DNA from: Flavivirga spongiicola
GTDB taxonomy: Bacteria > Bacteroidota > Bacteroidia > Flavobacteriales > Flavobacteriaceae
Reading direction: 5' to 3'
Assembly (NCBI RefSeq): GCF_030540825.1
Contig: NZ_JAUOEO010000002.1
Span: forward strand, 124,001 to 188,000
DNA: 64,000 nucleotides
In this document: positions 44,901 through 55,246 of the stretch, one piece after another
How the letters are laid out: the number at the start of each line of letters is the position of its first letter
Position numbering within the stretch: position 1 is the stretch's first letter
Translations under genes and position numbers: made by a program
Notes under the pieces: model-generated
What the model saw: only the letters and a program-made list of their open reading frames with translations
Database searches by the model: none
What the model was told of the DNA's origin: nothing

Positions 44901-47447
44901 TTAAGATTCCGTGGGTTTTTCAGCCTTTTCTATTGATATTTTCAATTCTTGAGTGGTTTTATCTAAATCAATTTTAATTTTATCGCCTTCTTCAAGATGA
45001 GAGGCTACAATTTCTTCAGCTAAAGCATCTTCAATATATTTTTGAATAGCTCTTTTTAAAGGTCTTGCACCATATTGTCTGTCGAAACCTTTTTCTGCAA
45101 TATAATCTTTAGCACTTTTGCTAAGTTTTAAGATATATCCTAAGCCTTCAATTCTTGTTAAAAGTTTTTCTAATTCGATATCTATAATTTTGTTGATGTC
45201 TTCTTTCTCTAAAGCATTAAATACAACAACATCATCAATTCTATTTAAAAATTCAGGAGCAAAGGATTTTTTTAATGCATTTTCAATAACACTTCTGGCA
45301 TTGGCATCTTCTTGAGCTTTTTGTGACGCAGTTCCAAACCCTATACCAGTACCAAAATCTTTAAGTTTTCTAGCACCAATATTAGATGTCATAATTATGA
45401 TCGTGTTTCTGAAATCAATTTTTCTTCCCAAACTATCAGTTAAATAGCCATCATCAAGTACTTGAAGTAGCATATTAAAGACATCAGGATGTGCTTTTTC
45501 TATCTCATCTAACAATATAACGGCATACGGTTTACGTCTCACTTTTTCGGTTAATTGACCGCCTTCTTCATAACCAACATATCCTGGAGGAGCTCCAATT
45601 AATCTGGAAATAGCAAATTTTTCCATATACTCACTCATGTCAATTCTAACGAGCGATTCTTCACTATCAAATAGTTCTCTGGATAGTACTTTAGCTAACT
45701 GCGTTTTACCAACACCAGTTTGACCTAAAAAGATAAATGAACCAATGGGTTTATTTGGGTCTTTAAGTCCAGCACGGTTTCGCTGTATAGCTTTTACAAC
45801 TTTAGCAACGGCACTGTCTTGCCCTATTACTTTCCCTTTAATAAGATTAGGTAATTCAGCCAGTTTATTGATTTCTGTCTGTGCAATTCTATTTACTGGC
45901 ACTCCTGTCATCATGGAGACCACATCAGCAACATTATCTTCTGTTACGACTTCTCTGTGTTGTTTAGTGTCTTCTTCCCATTTTTCCTGAGCAATAACTA
46001 ATTCTTTTTCAATGCGTTTTTCGTCATCCCTAAGTTTAGCAGCTTCTTCATATTTTTGTTTTCTTACAACCGCATTTTTAGTTTCTTTAATGCCTTCTAG
46101 TTGCTTTTCGAGTTCTAGAATTTGTTTAGGAACATCAATGTTGGTTATATGTACACGAGACCCCGCTTCATCTAAAGCATCAATAGCTTTATCAGGTAAA
46201 AAACGTTCTGTCATGTATCTATTTGTTAACTTAACACAAGCTTTAATGGCTTCTGGCGTATAGTCTACGTTATGATGTTCTTCGTACTTTCCTTTTATAT
46301 TATTAAGGATTTCAATAGTTTCTTCAACTGTAGTAGGCTCAACAATCACTTTCTGAAAACGGCGTTCTAAAGCACCATCTTTTTCAATATACTGCCTGTA
46401 TTCATCTAACGTTGTTGCGCCAATACATTGAATTTCTCCACGAGCTAAGGCGGGTTTAAACATGTTGGAAGCATCTAAACTTCCTGTTGCTCCGCCAGCA
46501 CCAACTATGGTATGTATTTCATCAATAAAAAGGATAACATCGTCATTCTTTTCAAGTTCATTCATAACAGCTTTCATGCGCTCTTCAAACTGTCCGCGAT
46601 ATTTTGTCCCCGCGACTAAACTTGCTAAATCTAAAGTCACAACACGTTTATTAAATAAAATACGCGATACTTTTCGCTTAACAATTCTAAGCGCCAAACC
46701 TTCAGCAATGGCAGATTTACCAACACCAGGTTCACCAATTAAAAGCGGATTGTTTTTTTTACGTCTACTTAAAATCTGTGAGACACGTTGTATTTCCTTT
46801 TCACGACCAACAACAGGATCAAGCTTTCCTTCTTCCGCTAAAGCGGTTAAATCACGTCCAAAATTATCTAAAACAGGTGTTTTGGACTTCTTATTTGCTT
46901 TTCCAGCAGGCGTATTAAAAATATTTTCCTTTGAAGCATCACCTTCCGCATTCATGTCATCATCTTGAAATTCGGATTTAGGTTCTATATAATTATTGTC
47001 GTTTGTTATCATAAGTTTGAATTGTTCTTTAACATTATCATAGTCAACTTTTAGTTTGTTTAAAAGTTTTGTAGTAGGGTCATTTTCATTTCTCAAAATA
47101 CATAACAGCAAATGCGCTGTATTTATAGAAGAGCTTTGAAATAGTTTAGCTTCTAAAAACGTGGTTTTTAAAGCGCGCTCTGCTTGCCTGGTAAGATGTA
47201 AGTTCTTTTTTTGATTAGAAGTTACGGCAATATTTGAGTTTGCAGGGCTTAATATTTCAACTTTACGTCTCAAATGGTTTAAATCAATATCTAAAGCATT
47301 CAATATATTAATGGCTTTACCACTGCCGTCACGCAAAAGCCCAAGCATTAAATGTTCAGTGCCAATAAAATCATGGCCTAACCTAAGTGCCTCTTCTTTG
47401 CTATATGCAATTACGTCTTTTACTCTTGGGGAAAAATTATCATCCAT
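44901..47447 (-). CDS. clpC: ATP-dependent Clp protease ATP-binding subunit ClpC
   Basis: An 848-residue AAA+ unfoldase. Clp N-terminal repeat domain (residues 1-150), first ATPase module with GEPGVGKSAIAEGLA and VILFIDEIHTIVGAGGA, a central coiled-coil/UVR-like segment (KQKYEEAAKLRDDEKRIEKEL), second module with LGQTGVGKTQLAKVLS and VILLDEIEKAHPDVFN, and the C-terminal D2-small domain (YGARPLKRAIQKYIED). It delivers substrates to ClpP. Divergent from gyrA. Confidence 0.95.
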   Translation of the reverse strand: MDDNFSPRVKDVIAYSKEEALRLGHDFIGTEHLMLGLLRDGSGKAINILNALDIDLNHLRRKVEILSPANSNIAVTSNQKKNLHLTRQAERALKTTFLEAKLFQSSSINTAHLLLCILRNENDPTTKLLNKLKVDYDNVKEQFKLMITNDNNYIEPKSEFQDDDMNAEGDASKENIFNTPAGKANKKSKTPVLDNFGRDLTALAEEGKLDPVVGREKEIQRVSQILSRRKKNNPLLIGEPGVGKSAIAEGLALRIVKRKVSRILFNKRVVTLDLASLVAGTKYRGQFEERMKAVMNELEKNDDVILFIDEIHTIVGAGGATGSLDASNMFKPALARGEIQCIGATTLDEYRQYIEKDGALERRFQKVIVEPTTVEETIEILNNIKGKYEEHHNVDYTPEAIKACVKLTNRYMTERFLPDKAIDALDEAGSRVHITNIDVPKQILELEKQLEGIKETKNAVVRKQKYEEAAKLRDDEKRIEKELVIAQEKWEEDTKQHREVVTEDNVADVVSMMTGVPVNRIAQTEINKLAELPNLIKGKVIGQDSAVAKVVKAIQRNRAGLKDPNKPIGSFIFLGQTGVGKTQLAKVLSRELFDSEESLVRIDMSEYMEKFAISRLIGAPPGYVGYEEGGQLTEKVRRKPYAVILLDEIEKAHPDVFNMLLQVLDDGYLTDSLGRKIDFRNTIIIMTSNIGARKLKDFGTGIGFGTASQKAQEDANARSVIENALKKSFAPEFLNRIDDVVVFNALEKEDINKIIDIELEKLLTRIEGLGYILKLSKSAKDYIAEKGFDRQYGARPLKRAIQKYIEDALAEEIVASHLEEGDKIKIDLDKTTQELKISIEKAEKPTES

Positions 47448-47709
47448 AATCGTGTCCTTTCTGCATTAAAAATACTAAAACATTTTACTAAAGGCAAAAA
47501 CTATACCTTAAATTGTCTGTAAGTTGCTAATTGACGAAAAAAACTTTATAATATCAAAACTTTTATGAGCATACTTATTAACTAAAAAACAACCTTAAAT
47601 TGTTAATAAAAAAAACATGAAAAAGTATGCTTAATAGTCTTACTATGACTGATGAAATTCTTATATTAGCACGTTTTGAAATACTTATAAAAACTAAACT
47701 AAATTTTAT

Positions 47710-50277
47710 ATGACAGAAGGAGAAAAATTGATTCCTATTAATATAGAAGATGAGATGAAATCGGCTTACATTGATTATTCAATGTCGGTCATTGTGTCAC
47801 GTGCTTTACCAGATGTAAGAGATGGTTTAAAACCAGTTCACAGACGTGTGCTTTATGGGATGCATGAACTGGGTGTTAGGGCTAATACGGCACATAAAAA
47901 ATCCGCAAGAATAGTTGGAGAAGTTTTAGGTAAATACCACCCACATGGTGATACGTCTGTTTATGATGCTATGGTTCGTATGGCTCAAGAATGGAGTTTA
48001 CGTTATATGCTTGTTGACGGGCAAGGGAATTTTGGTTCTATAGATGGAGATAGTCCTGCGGCCATGCGTTATACGGAAGCACGTATGCGCAAAATATCTG
48101 AAGACATGTTGGCAGATATTGATAAAGAAACAGTTGATCACAAATTAAATTTTGACGATACTTTACAAGAACCTACTGTGTTGCCGACACGCATTCCAGG
48201 GCTTTTAGTTAATGGAGCGTCTGGGATTGCTGTAGGTATGGCTACTAACATGCCTCCGCACAACTTAACCGAAGTCGTTAACGGTACGATTGCTTATATA
48301 GAGAATAATGATATTGAAATCGATGAGTTGATTACGCATATTAAAGCTCCCGATTTTCCAACAGGCGGAACTATTTATGGTTACGATGGGGTTAAAGAAG
48401 CATTTCATACAGGTCGCGGCAGAATTATGATGCGAGCTAAAACCAATATAGAAGAGGTTAATGGGCGTGAGTGTATTATAGTTGATGAAATTCCTTATCA
48501 AGTGAATAAAGCAGACATGATTAAGAAAACTGCTGACTTGGTAAACGATAAAAAACTAGAAGGTATTTCTACTATTCGTGACGAATCTGATAGAAATGGC
48601 ATGCGTATTGTGTACGTTTTAAAACGTGATGCTATTCCAAACATAGTATTAAATAAACTCTTTAAGTATACAGCTTTACAGTCTTCATTTAGTGTGAATA
48701 ATATTGCTCTAGTAAATGGACGTCCACAGTTGTTAAACTTAAAAGAATTGATTCATTATTTCGTTGAGCATAGGCATGAAGTTGTTGTAAGACGAACCAC
48801 TTATGAATTACGAAAAGCGGAAGAACGTGCTCATATTTTAGAAGGATTAATTATTGCTTCGGATAATATTGATGAAGTTATTGCAATTATCAGGGCATCT
48901 TCGAATGCTGATGAAGCACGTGAAAACTTAATTAAACGTTTCGAACTTTCAGAAATTCAAGCCAAAGCTATTGTTGAGATGCGTTTGCGTCAGTTGACAG
49001 GTTTAGAGCAAGATAAATTACGTTCGGAATATGAAGCCATCATGGAAACGATTACCGACCTTAAAGATATTTTAGACAAGAAAGAACGTCGAATGGATAT
49101 TATTAAGGAAGAGCTGGAAGTTGTTAGAGATAAATATGGAGATGAGCGTCGTTCGATTATCGAATATGCTGGTGGTGATTTAAGTATTGAAGATATGATT
49201 CCTGATGAAAAAGTGGTGATTACCATTTCTCATGCGGGTTATATTAAACGTACATCACTTACAGAATATAAAACTCAAAATAGAGGAGGCGTAGGTCAAA
49301 AAGCATCTACGACTCGTAATGAAGATTTCTTAGAACATTTATTTGTAGGGACTAATCACCAGTATATGTTATTCTTTACACAAAAAGGAAAATGTTTCTG
49401 GATGCGTGTTTATGAAATCCCTGAAGGTAGTAAAACATCAAAAGGACGCGCTATTCAAAACTTGATAAATATTGAGCAAGATGATAAGGTAATGGCCTTC
49501 ATTTGTACTCAGGATTTAAAAGATGAAGATTATATTAATAGTCATTATGTGATTATGGCTACTAAGAATGGTCAAGTTAAGAAAACCTCTTTAGAGCAGT
49601 ATTCACGTCCTAGAACTAATGGAATTAATGCTATTACTATAAAAGAAGATGATGTACTTTTAGAAGCTAGATTAACAACTGGTACTAGCCAAGTCATGTT
49701 GGCATTAAAATCTGGAAAAGCAATTCGTTTTGAAGAAGCGAAAACAAGACCTATGGGACGAGGCGCTTCTGGAGTTAGAGGTATTAGACTAGCTAATGAC
49801 AAAGATGAAGTTATAGGAATGGTAACTATCGAAAACCCACAAGAAGAATCTGTACTAGTAGTTTCTGAGAACGGTTATGGTAAACGTACCTATATTGATG
49901 ATCCAGAAGATGGAGAGCCAGTATATAGAATTACAAATAGAGGAGGGAAAGGCGTTAAAACCATTTCTATTACAGAGAAAACGGGGAATTTAGTAGCTAT
50001 AAAAAGTGTAACAGATAATGATGATTTAATGATTATTAATAAATCTGGTATTGCTATACGTATGGTTATAGCAAATTTACGAGTTATGGGAAGAGCCACT
50101 CAGGGCGTTAAACTAATCAATTTAAAAGGAAATGATTCTATAGCCGCAGTTGCTAAAGTAATGCATGATGAAGATGAAGTAGAAGTCGAAGACTCTGAAA
50201 CTATTGAAAACACTGATAATTTGGAGGATGGCACAACTCTTGATAATAATGATGACGATAATAATACCGAAAATTAA
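47710..50277 (+). CDS. gyrA: DNA gyrase subunit A
   Basis: An 855-residue type IIA topoisomerase subunit. Catalytic Tyr is Y121 in AMRYTEARM; the quinolone-determining region reads [17 protein letters not shown], with Thr at the position equivalent to E. coli Ser83, as known for some flavobacteria. The C-terminal beta-pinwheel contains the GyrA box [10 protein letters not shown] near residue 520 and further degenerate blades. A long acidic tail ([19 protein letters not shown]) follows. The TPR protein gene is 17 bp downstream. Confidence 0.96.
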   Translation: MTEGEKLIPINIEDEMKSAYIDYSMSVIVSRALPDVRDGLKPVHRRVLYGMHELGVRANTAHKKSARIVGEVLGKYHPHGDTSVYDAMVRMAQEWSLRYMLVDGQGNFGSIDGDSPAAMRYTEARMRKISEDMLADIDKETVDHKLNFDDTLQEPTVLPTRIPGLLVNGASGIAVGMATNMPPHNLTEVVNGTIAYIENNDIEIDELITHIKAPDFPTGGTIYGYDGVKEAFHTGRGRIMMRAKTNIEEVNGRECIIVDEIPYQVNKADMIKKTADLVNDKKLEGISTIRDESDRNGMRIVYVLKRDAIPNIVLNKLFKYTALQSSFSVNNIALVNGRPQLLNLKELIHYFVEHRHEVVVRRTTYELRKAEERAHILEGLIIASDNIDEVIAIIRASSNADEARENLIKRFELSEIQAKAIVEMRLRQLTGLEQDKLRSEYEAIMETITDLKDILDKKERRMDIIKEELEVVRDKYGDERRSIIEYAGGDLSIEDMIPDEKVVITISHAGYIKRTSLTEYKTQNRGGVGQKASTTRNEDFLEHLFVGTNHQYMLFFTQKGKCFWMRVYEIPEGSKTSKGRAIQNLINIEQDDKVMAFICTQDLKDEDYINSHYVIMATKNGQVKKTSLEQYSRPRTNGINAITIKEDDVLLEARLTTGTSQVMLALKSGKAIRFEEAKTRPMGRGASGVRGIRLANDKDEVIGMVTIENPQEESVLVVSENGYGKRTYIDDPEDGEPVYRITNRGGKGVKTISITEKTGNLVAIKSVTDNDDLMIINKSGIAIRMVIANLRVMGRATQGVKLINLKGNDSIAAVAKVMHDEDEVEVEDSETIENTDNLEDGTTLDNNDDDNNTEN

Positions 50278-50294
50278 TAATAATATTTTATAAA

Positions 50295-51545
50295 ATGAGA
50301 AAACAGTTAATTATAGCTTTGACCTTTTCTGTAAGCGTATTTGCATTTGCGCAGAAAAAAGAGCTGAAAACAGCAGAAAGAGCTATTAAAGGAACAAAGT
50401 ATGCAGAGGCAAAAACAGCTTTAAAACAAGCAGAAGCATTAATGTCTAATATGGACGATAAGGCAAAATCAAAGTTTTATTTTTTAAATGGAGAAGCGTT
50501 GTATGCAGGAGGTGCAGGATCAATAGCCGATATAGATGCTGCTTTAGTTAACCTAAGTAAAGTTAAAAGTGGATATACCGCTGAAATTGATCAATTAAAG
50601 CAAGATATAGCTAATGGTTTATTAGTCAAAGGAAATGGCGCTTATGAGAAAAAAGATTTTTCAAAAGCTTCAGTATTTTTTGAAAAATCTTATAGAGCCA
50701 CAGAAAGAGATACAGTATTTCTTTATTATGCAGCAGCAACAGCAGTTAATGTTCAAGAATATGATAGAGCTTTAGGGCTTTATGAAGAACTTAAAAAGTT
50801 AGGATATACGGGTATTGCGACACAGTATTATGCAACAGATGTTAAGACACAAGAAGAGGAGGCATTTAGTAGTAAAAATGTCCGTGATATTTCTGTTAAG
50901 GCAAAAACGCATATTAAACCAACTGAGCGTATATCAGAGTCAAAAAAACCAGAGATTGTAAAAAATGTGGCTCTCATATATGTTAATAAAGGTGATAATG
51001 AAAAAGCAATTGCTGCAATGAAAGAAGCAAGAGCTGAAAGTCCTAATGATGTTAATTTAATATTATCTGAAGCGAATGTTCATTATAAAATGGGTAATAC
51101 GGAAGAGTTTAAAAGACTATTAGAGAAAGCGACGCAGATGGATCCTACAAACCCAGAATTACAATATAATTTAGGAGTTATAGCTGCAGAATCTAAGCAG
51201 GTTGAAGAAGCAAAAACGTATTATGAAAAAGCCATAGAGTTAGATCCGGGATATATAAATGCATATATAAATTTGGCAGCTTTAGTTTTAAACAAAGAAG
51301 AAGCAATGATTGAAGAGATGAATGGTTTAGGAACTTCTAAAGCTGATAATAAACGCTATGATGTGTTAAGAGAACAGCGTCAAGATCTTTATAGAGAAGC
51401 GATCCCTTATTTAACTAAAGCGCTTGAGATTAACTCTAAGAGTATTAGTGCGGCAAAAACGTTGATGAACATTTATAGTATTCTTGGAGAAACTGATAAA
51501 TATAAAAGTATGAAAGAAAAAGTTGCTATGCTTGAAGAAGAATAG
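50295..51545 (+). CDS. tetratricopeptide repeat protein
   Basis: A 416-residue exported protein: signal peptide MRKQLIIALTFSVSVFAFAQ, then TPR units (for example AIAAMKEARAESPNDVNLILSEANVHYKMGNTEEFKRLL, PELQYNLGVIAAESKQVEEAKTYYEKAIELDPGYINAYINLAAL, and AIPYLTKALEINSKSISAAKTLMNIYSILGE). It follows gyrA closely and is probably co-transcribed, as in many flavobacteria. Periplasmic scaffold role is inferred. An IS element is inserted 24 bp after its stop. Confidence 0.88.
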   Translation: MRKQLIIALTFSVSVFAFAQKKELKTAERAIKGTKYAEAKTALKQAEALMSNMDDKAKSKFYFLNGEALYAGGAGSIADIDAALVNLSKVKSGYTAEIDQLKQDIANGLLVKGNGAYEKKDFSKASVFFEKSYRATERDTVFLYYAAATAVNVQEYDRALGLYEELKKLGYTGIATQYYATDVKTQEEEAFSSKNVRDISVKAKTHIKPTERISESKKPEIVKNVALIYVNKGDNEKAIAAMKEARAESPNDVNLILSEANVHYKMGNTEEFKRLLEKATQMDPTNPELQYNLGVIAAESKQVEEAKTYYEKAIELDPGYINAYINLAALVLNKEEAMIEEMNGLGTSKADNKRYDVLREQRQDLYREAIPYLTKALEINSKSISAAKTLMNIYSILGETDKYKSMKEKVAMLEEE

Positions 51546-51621
51546 TGCAAACTAACTTACATTACTTAATGTCTAGTCCTAAATAAGCGATACAGATTAT
51601 AAAGGATTAAATTTATAAATT

Positions 51622-51658
51622 AAAGCTGAACAATGATGCCTCATTGTTCAGCTTTTTT
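51622..51658 (+). terminator. terminator inside the IS end
   Basis: AAGCTGAACAATGA, short loop, TCATTGTTCAGCTTTTTT. It lies inside the IS between the left inverted repeat and orfB, and points into the element. It therefore stops host transcription entering the IS antisense to the transposase, a common protective arrangement. Confidence 0.82.
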
Positions 51659-51690
51659 GATTTGTATTGTTTTCTTTTGAGTTCGTTTTG

Positions 51691-52545
51691 TTAGTGCATC
51701 TTTTCAGGAGTTAACATATGATTTGATAAATGAGGCCTTTGATCATTATAAATATCAATTGCATCTTTGATCAGTTTCTTCTTTATATCCAGATCTTTAA
51801 TACTTCTGGCTATATCAAATTCTTGTTTTAAAATCCCATTTACTCTTTCTGCGATTGCGTTTTCATAGGGGTCATATTTCTCAGTCATACTTGAACTTAT
51901 ATTATTACTCATCAATAGTTGTTGATACTCATTAGAACAGTATTGCAAACCTCTATCAGAGTGGTGTATTAGTGGTTGGTTTTTATACATTCTATTCCCT
52001 AATGCCATATTGAGAGCTTGCAATGAACCTTCCATACTTAGGCTATCAGATATATTATAACCTACTACTTTCTTGGAGTATGCATCTGTGATCAAGGCCA
52101 GGTAAGAAGGGTTGCTCCTAGTTCCTACGTAAGTTATATCACTAACCCACACAGATTCTGGTTTTTCTATCTCCATGGTACTTATCAGGTTTTTGTGTTT
52201 TCTGAACCGATGGTGCGAATCTGTAGTGATATGGTAACTTTTCTTTGGGGTTATAAGCATATGGTTAGCTCGTAATATTTTAAATAACTTATCTCTGCCT
52301 ACCTTTAGAGCTGATAGTTCTTTTTTTAACAAATGGTACAGCTTTCTAGCTCCTAGCTTGGGCATGACATTGCGTATACCACGAACTAGGGCGATCACTT
52401 TTTGAACTATGGCTTGTCTTTGGGCTTTTGATTTTATAGCCCTATAATAAACCTGTCTGTCTACCCCGAGTAATTTACAGGTAGAAACTAATGTTTCTTT
52501 GTGTGCTTCTTTGTAGTATTCAATAACTCGGGTTTGTAATTTTTT
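51691..52545 (-). CDS. IS3 family transposase OrfB (produced by -1 frameshift from OrfA)
   Basis: The DDE integrase part: VWVSDITYVG (first Asp), LIHHSDRGLQYCSNEYQ (second Asp) and YENAIAERVNGILKQEF (Glu), followed by YNDQRPHLSNHMLTPEKM. The HTH_21 segment RGIRNVMPKLGARKLYHLLK precedes it. The frame can be read from the slippery heptamer A-AAA-AAT at 52545-52539, where a -1 slip from OrfA joins the frames and gives KKLQTRVIEYYKEAHKETL; the fusion would have about 410 residues. A GTG at 52398 is the first start-like codon if OrfB is made separately. Confidence 0.9.
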   Translation of the reverse strand, partial: KKLQTRVIEYYKEAHKETLVSTCKLLGVDRQVYYRAIKSKAQRQAIVQKVIALVRGIRNVMPKLGARKLYHLLKKELSALKVGRDKLFKILRANHMLITPKKSYHITTDSHHRFRKHKNLISTMEIEKPESVWVSDITYVGTRSNPSYLALITDAYSKKVVGYNISDSLSMEGSLQALNMALGNRMYKNQPLIHHSDRGLQYCSNEYQQLLMSNNISSSMTEKYDPYENAIAERVNGILKQEFDIARSIKDLDIKKKLIKDAIDIYNDQRPHLSNHMLTPEKMH

Positions 52546-52922
52546 CTGATTGGAATATCATATTCTTTCTCTGCCATATCAACAAGCATGTCAAAGATGA
52601 TCACTTTCTTGTCAGCGCGTTCAGCCAAATGTTCTGCCCGAGCTTTTTGCTTTTCCAGCAGTTTGATTTTTGCTTCTAATTCAAGTATCTTTTGTTCCGG
52701 TGTTTTTGCCAAAGTAAAAGGGGATTGATCTTCCCAATCAAAGGTACCATATTTTTTCAACCAATTGGTTACCGTAGAGTCTCCTTGAATGCCATATTTA
52801 GCTTTGGCCTGGCTTTTTGTGAGATTGCCTTGTTCTATGTCTTCTACTAATTGAAGCTTGAAAGAAAGCGAATAATCTTTTTGGGTACGCTTTAAATACC
52901 CTTTGTTTTCCGATGTTTTCAT
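52488..52922 (-). CDS. IS3 family transposase OrfA
   Basis: A 144-residue protein with an N-terminal helix-turn-helix of the HTH_Tnp type (FKLQLVEDIEQGNLTKSQAKAKYGIQGDSTVTNWLKKYG) and a leucine-zipper coiled coil (KTPEQKILELEAKIKLLEKQKARAEHL). It binds the inverted repeats and, after frameshifting at the A6 run near codons 126-128, forms the N-terminus of the OrfAB transposase. On its own it may repress transposition, as in other IS3 elements. Confidence 0.92.
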   Translation of the reverse strand: MKTSENKGYLKRTQKDYSLSFKLQLVEDIEQGNLTKSQAKAKYGIQGDSTVTNWLKKYGTFDWEDQSPFTLAKTPEQKILELEAKIKLLEKQKARAEHLAERADKKVIIFDMLVDMAEKEYDIPIRKNYKPELLNTTKKHTKKH

Positions 52923-52973
52923 TACACTAAGCTTTTAGTGTATCGCTATTTTAGGACGGGACATAATTGATAT

Positions 52974-53008
52974 AAAAAAGGAGCAAATTTAATTTGCTCC
53001 TTTTTTTA
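52974..53008. terminator. bidirectional terminator separated from its gene by the IS
   Basis: AAAAAAGGAGCAAATT/AATTTGCTCCTTTTTTT. Before the IS arrived it would have followed the TPR gene by about 35 bp and served the convergent NlpC/P60 gene, whose stop codon it overlaps. Confidence 0.9.
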
Positions 53009-53755
53009 GACTATTTTTTTTATGACTCGTAATTTATGCGTGTGCATTTTTTTGTCAACGTTATAAATACCTGAGTGGTCTAATCTATCAATTCTAACTT
53101 TGCCATGCGCATGTATGATGTAATTATCTTTCATGATAATACCTACATGCGTTATAATACCTTCGTTATTATCAAAAAAGGCTAAATCACCGGGTTCGCT
53201 TTCCTCAATAAAACTTAAGGCTTCTCCTTGAGTAGCTTGCTGTGATGCATCACGTAATAATTTATAACCGTTTAATTTATACACCATTTGAGTAAGGCCA
53301 GAGCAATCTATACCAAAAGGTGTTTTTCCACCCCAAAGATAAGGGGTGTTTAAATATAGAAATGCTGTTTGAACAATGTTGTCTTTTGCTTTTTTACCAT
53401 CTATACAATTCCCCTCATACTTATGATTTAAATCGGATAAACCATTTAAGGTAGATCCTAATAAAATAGGATGTAACTGGTTATTATTATCTTCAATAAA
53501 CTCTACTAAGTCTGCAGAGAGTTTAGAAGATTCTTTGGCTAAAGATTTATATGCTTTTTCTGTAATTTCTAGATATTGCTTATTGTCAATCCAACCTTCA
53601 TAAGAATCAAATGCTAAACGAATTTTACTCCAGTTTTTACGTTGCTCCAAGATTTTAAAAATTTCACCATAAATTACTTGAGATACAAGTTCACTGGTAT
53701 CTGCAGGCTCATCTCTAAGGGGAACAATGCTTAAATTACAAATTCCGTATTGCAT
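53006..53755 (-). CDS. C40 family (NlpC/P60) peptidase with SH3 domain
   Basis: A 249-residue protein: an N-terminal bacterial SH3 domain (about residues 1-65, VPLRDEPADTSELVSQVIYGEIFKILEQRKNWSKIRL), a helical linker, and the NlpC/P60 papain-like domain with catalytic Cys in WGGKTPFGIDCSGLTQMVYKL, His in ITHVGIIMKDNYIIHAHGKVRID. No classical signal peptide is evident, which is common in this flavobacterial family. It cleaves peptidoglycan peptide stems, typically gamma-D-Glu-diamino acid bonds. Confidence 0.9.
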   Translation of the reverse strand: MQYGICNLSIVPLRDEPADTSELVSQVIYGEIFKILEQRKNWSKIRLAFDSYEGWIDNKQYLEITEKAYKSLAKESSKLSADLVEFIEDNNNQLHPILLGSTLNGLSDLNHKYEGNCIDGKKAKDNIVQTAFLYLNTPYLWGGKTPFGIDCSGLTQMVYKLNGYKLLRDASQQATQGEALSFIEESEPGDLAFFDNNEGIITHVGIIMKDNYIIHAHGKVRIDRLDHSGIYNVDKKMHTHKLRVIKKIV

Positions 53756-53879
53756 AAAGTTATTATCTATTGACTATTACTATTGATTATTTATGCAATT
53801 ATTGGTGGGGAATATCAGATTGCTGAATAAAAATTTTAAAAAGTATTTCATGTGTCTATATGTATTGTTTTTTATTTGT

Positions 53880-53912
53880 CATACTTCGACTGCGCTCAGC
53901 ACAGGCGCCTAG
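53880..53912. repeat. dispersed intergenic repeat fragment
   Basis: CATACTTCGACTGCGCTCAGCACAGGCGCC: a widespread flavobacterial intergenic motif, sharing TCGACTGCGCTC with the hairpin at 38426-38490. It lies in the 246-bp gap between two minus-strand genes. Confidence 0.55.
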
Positions 53913-54001
53913 CATCTATATAATCATTGTCCTTGGGTATCGAACTTTTTAGTTATAGATGTTTCATAATAAATAATAACAATAAAAAACATTTAATATT
54001 A

Positions 54002-55177
54002 CTAGCGTTCTATAACAATTGCAGATGCACCACCACCACCATTACAAATGGCTGCTGCTCCAATTTTAGCATTGTTTTGTTCTAAAACATTTAATAATGT
54101 GATTATAATTCTTACGCCAGAGCAACCTAGTGGATGCCCTAATGATACGGCCCCACCATTAACATTTACATTGTTATCATTCAATCCGAGAATTTTCATA
54201 TTAGCTAAGCCAACTACAGAGAAAGCTTCGTTGAATTCAAAATATTCTACATCACTAATTTTAATTCCGGCTTTATTTAAAGCTTTTGGTAGCGCTTTTG
54301 CCGGAGCTGTTGTAAACCATTCAGGTTCATGAGCTGCATCAGCATAACTTTTTATGGTTGCTAAGGGAGTTAATCCTAATTCACTAGCTTTTTCTTTACT
54401 CATTAAAATCATGGCGCCAGCTCCGTCATTAATGGTTGAGGCATTAGCGGCAGTTACAGTTCCTTCTTTGGTAAATGCAGCACGTAATTGCGGGATTTTA
54501 TCCATTTTTACATTAGTAAACTCTTCATCTTTACTAACTATCATTGGTTCTCCGCGACGTTGCGGTACTTCAACAGGAATAACTTCATTGTCAAATTTCC
54601 CAGCACCCCATGCTGCTGCAGAACGATTATAAGATTGTATGGCAAAATCATCTTGTTCCTCTCTTGAGAATTTATATTCCGTTGCACAAGCATCAGCACA
54701 AACACCCATAGCATTTTGATCGTAAGCATCTACCAGACCATCTTTCTGCATACCGTCAATTAATGATGCAGGTCCAAATTTGTTACCAGTTCGAGCATGT
54801 AAATAATGAGGAATTAAACTCATGTTTTCCATCCCGCCGGCGACAACAATATCTGCGTCACCAAGAGCAATGGTTTGAGCGGCTTGCATAACTGCTTTCA
54901 TTCCAGATGCACACACTTTATTTATAGTGGTACACGGAACAGTATTTGGTATTCCAGCATAAATAGCAGCTTGTCTTGCAGGAGCTTGCCCTGTTCCAGC
55001 TTGTACAACATTACCCATTAAAACTTCTTCAACTAATTCTGGATTTAAATCTATTTTACTTAAGGCTCCTTTAATAGCAATAGCTCCAAGTTTTGGAGCA
55101 GGAATAGTGGACAGAGCGCCTAAAAAACTACCTATAGGAGTTCTTGCAGCCGATACAATAACTACTTCTTTATTCAT
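54002..55177 (-). CDS. acetyl-CoA C-acyltransferase (thiolase)
   Basis: A 391-residue thiolase of the acetoacetyl-CoA type. Nucleophile Cys in INKVCASGMKAV (about residue 88), NEAFSVVGLANMK, GGAVSLGHPLGCSG with the catalytic His, and CNGGGGASA with the second Cys. It condenses two acetyl-CoA or cleaves 3-ketoacyl-CoA. Sequence features are closest to biosynthetic AtoB/PhaA-like enzymes, but no partner genes are adjacent, so the pathway stays open. Confidence 0.92.
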   Translation of the reverse strand: MNKEVVIVSAARTPIGSFLGALSTIPAPKLGAIAIKGALSKIDLNPELVEEVLMGNVVQAGTGQAPARQAAIYAGIPNTVPCTTINKVCASGMKAVMQAAQTIALGDADIVVAGGMENMSLIPHYLHARTGNKFGPASLIDGMQKDGLVDAYDQNAMGVCADACATEYKFSREEQDDFAIQSYNRSAAAWGAGKFDNEVIPVEVPQRRGEPMIVSKDEEFTNVKMDKIPQLRAAFTKEGTVTAANASTINDGAGAMILMSKEKASELGLTPLATIKSYADAAHEPEWFTTAPAKALPKALNKAGIKISDVEYFEFNEAFSVVGLANMKILGLNDNNVNVNGGAVSLGHPLGCSGVRIIITLLNVLEQNNAKIGAAAICNGGGGASAIVIER

Positions 55178-55246
55178 TAATTTAATGCTTTAGTTTGTAC
55201 TTGCGAAAATAACGATTTTTTAGTAGAAATTTGACTGATTCATTTA

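Larger units (their letters stand above)
51570..52963 (-). mobile_element. complete IS3-family insertion sequence
   Basis: A 1394-bp element with imperfect 24-bp terminal inverted repeats (51570-51593 and 52940-52963; TGTC..GTCCTAAA..TA..GCGATAC) and 3-bp target duplications TAA on both flanks (51567-51569 and 52964-52966). It carries overlapping orfA and orfB on the minus strand with a -1 frameshift signal. Both reading frames are intact, so it may be active. It lies between the TPR gene and that gene's probable terminator. Confidence 0.93.

Noticed and set aside
46462..46968. 168-codon open frame opposite clpC
   Set aside because: Fully inside the clearly coding clpC gene on the other strand, with Ser/Pro/Leu-rich composition typical of antisense frames.
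47573..47632. Inverted repeat AGCATACTT/AAGTATGCT in the clpC-gyrA gap as a fourth MITE copy
   Set aside because: The ends differ from TGAACTC and the TAGCGATGCTA core is missing; it is more likely a local regulatory or chance palindrome.
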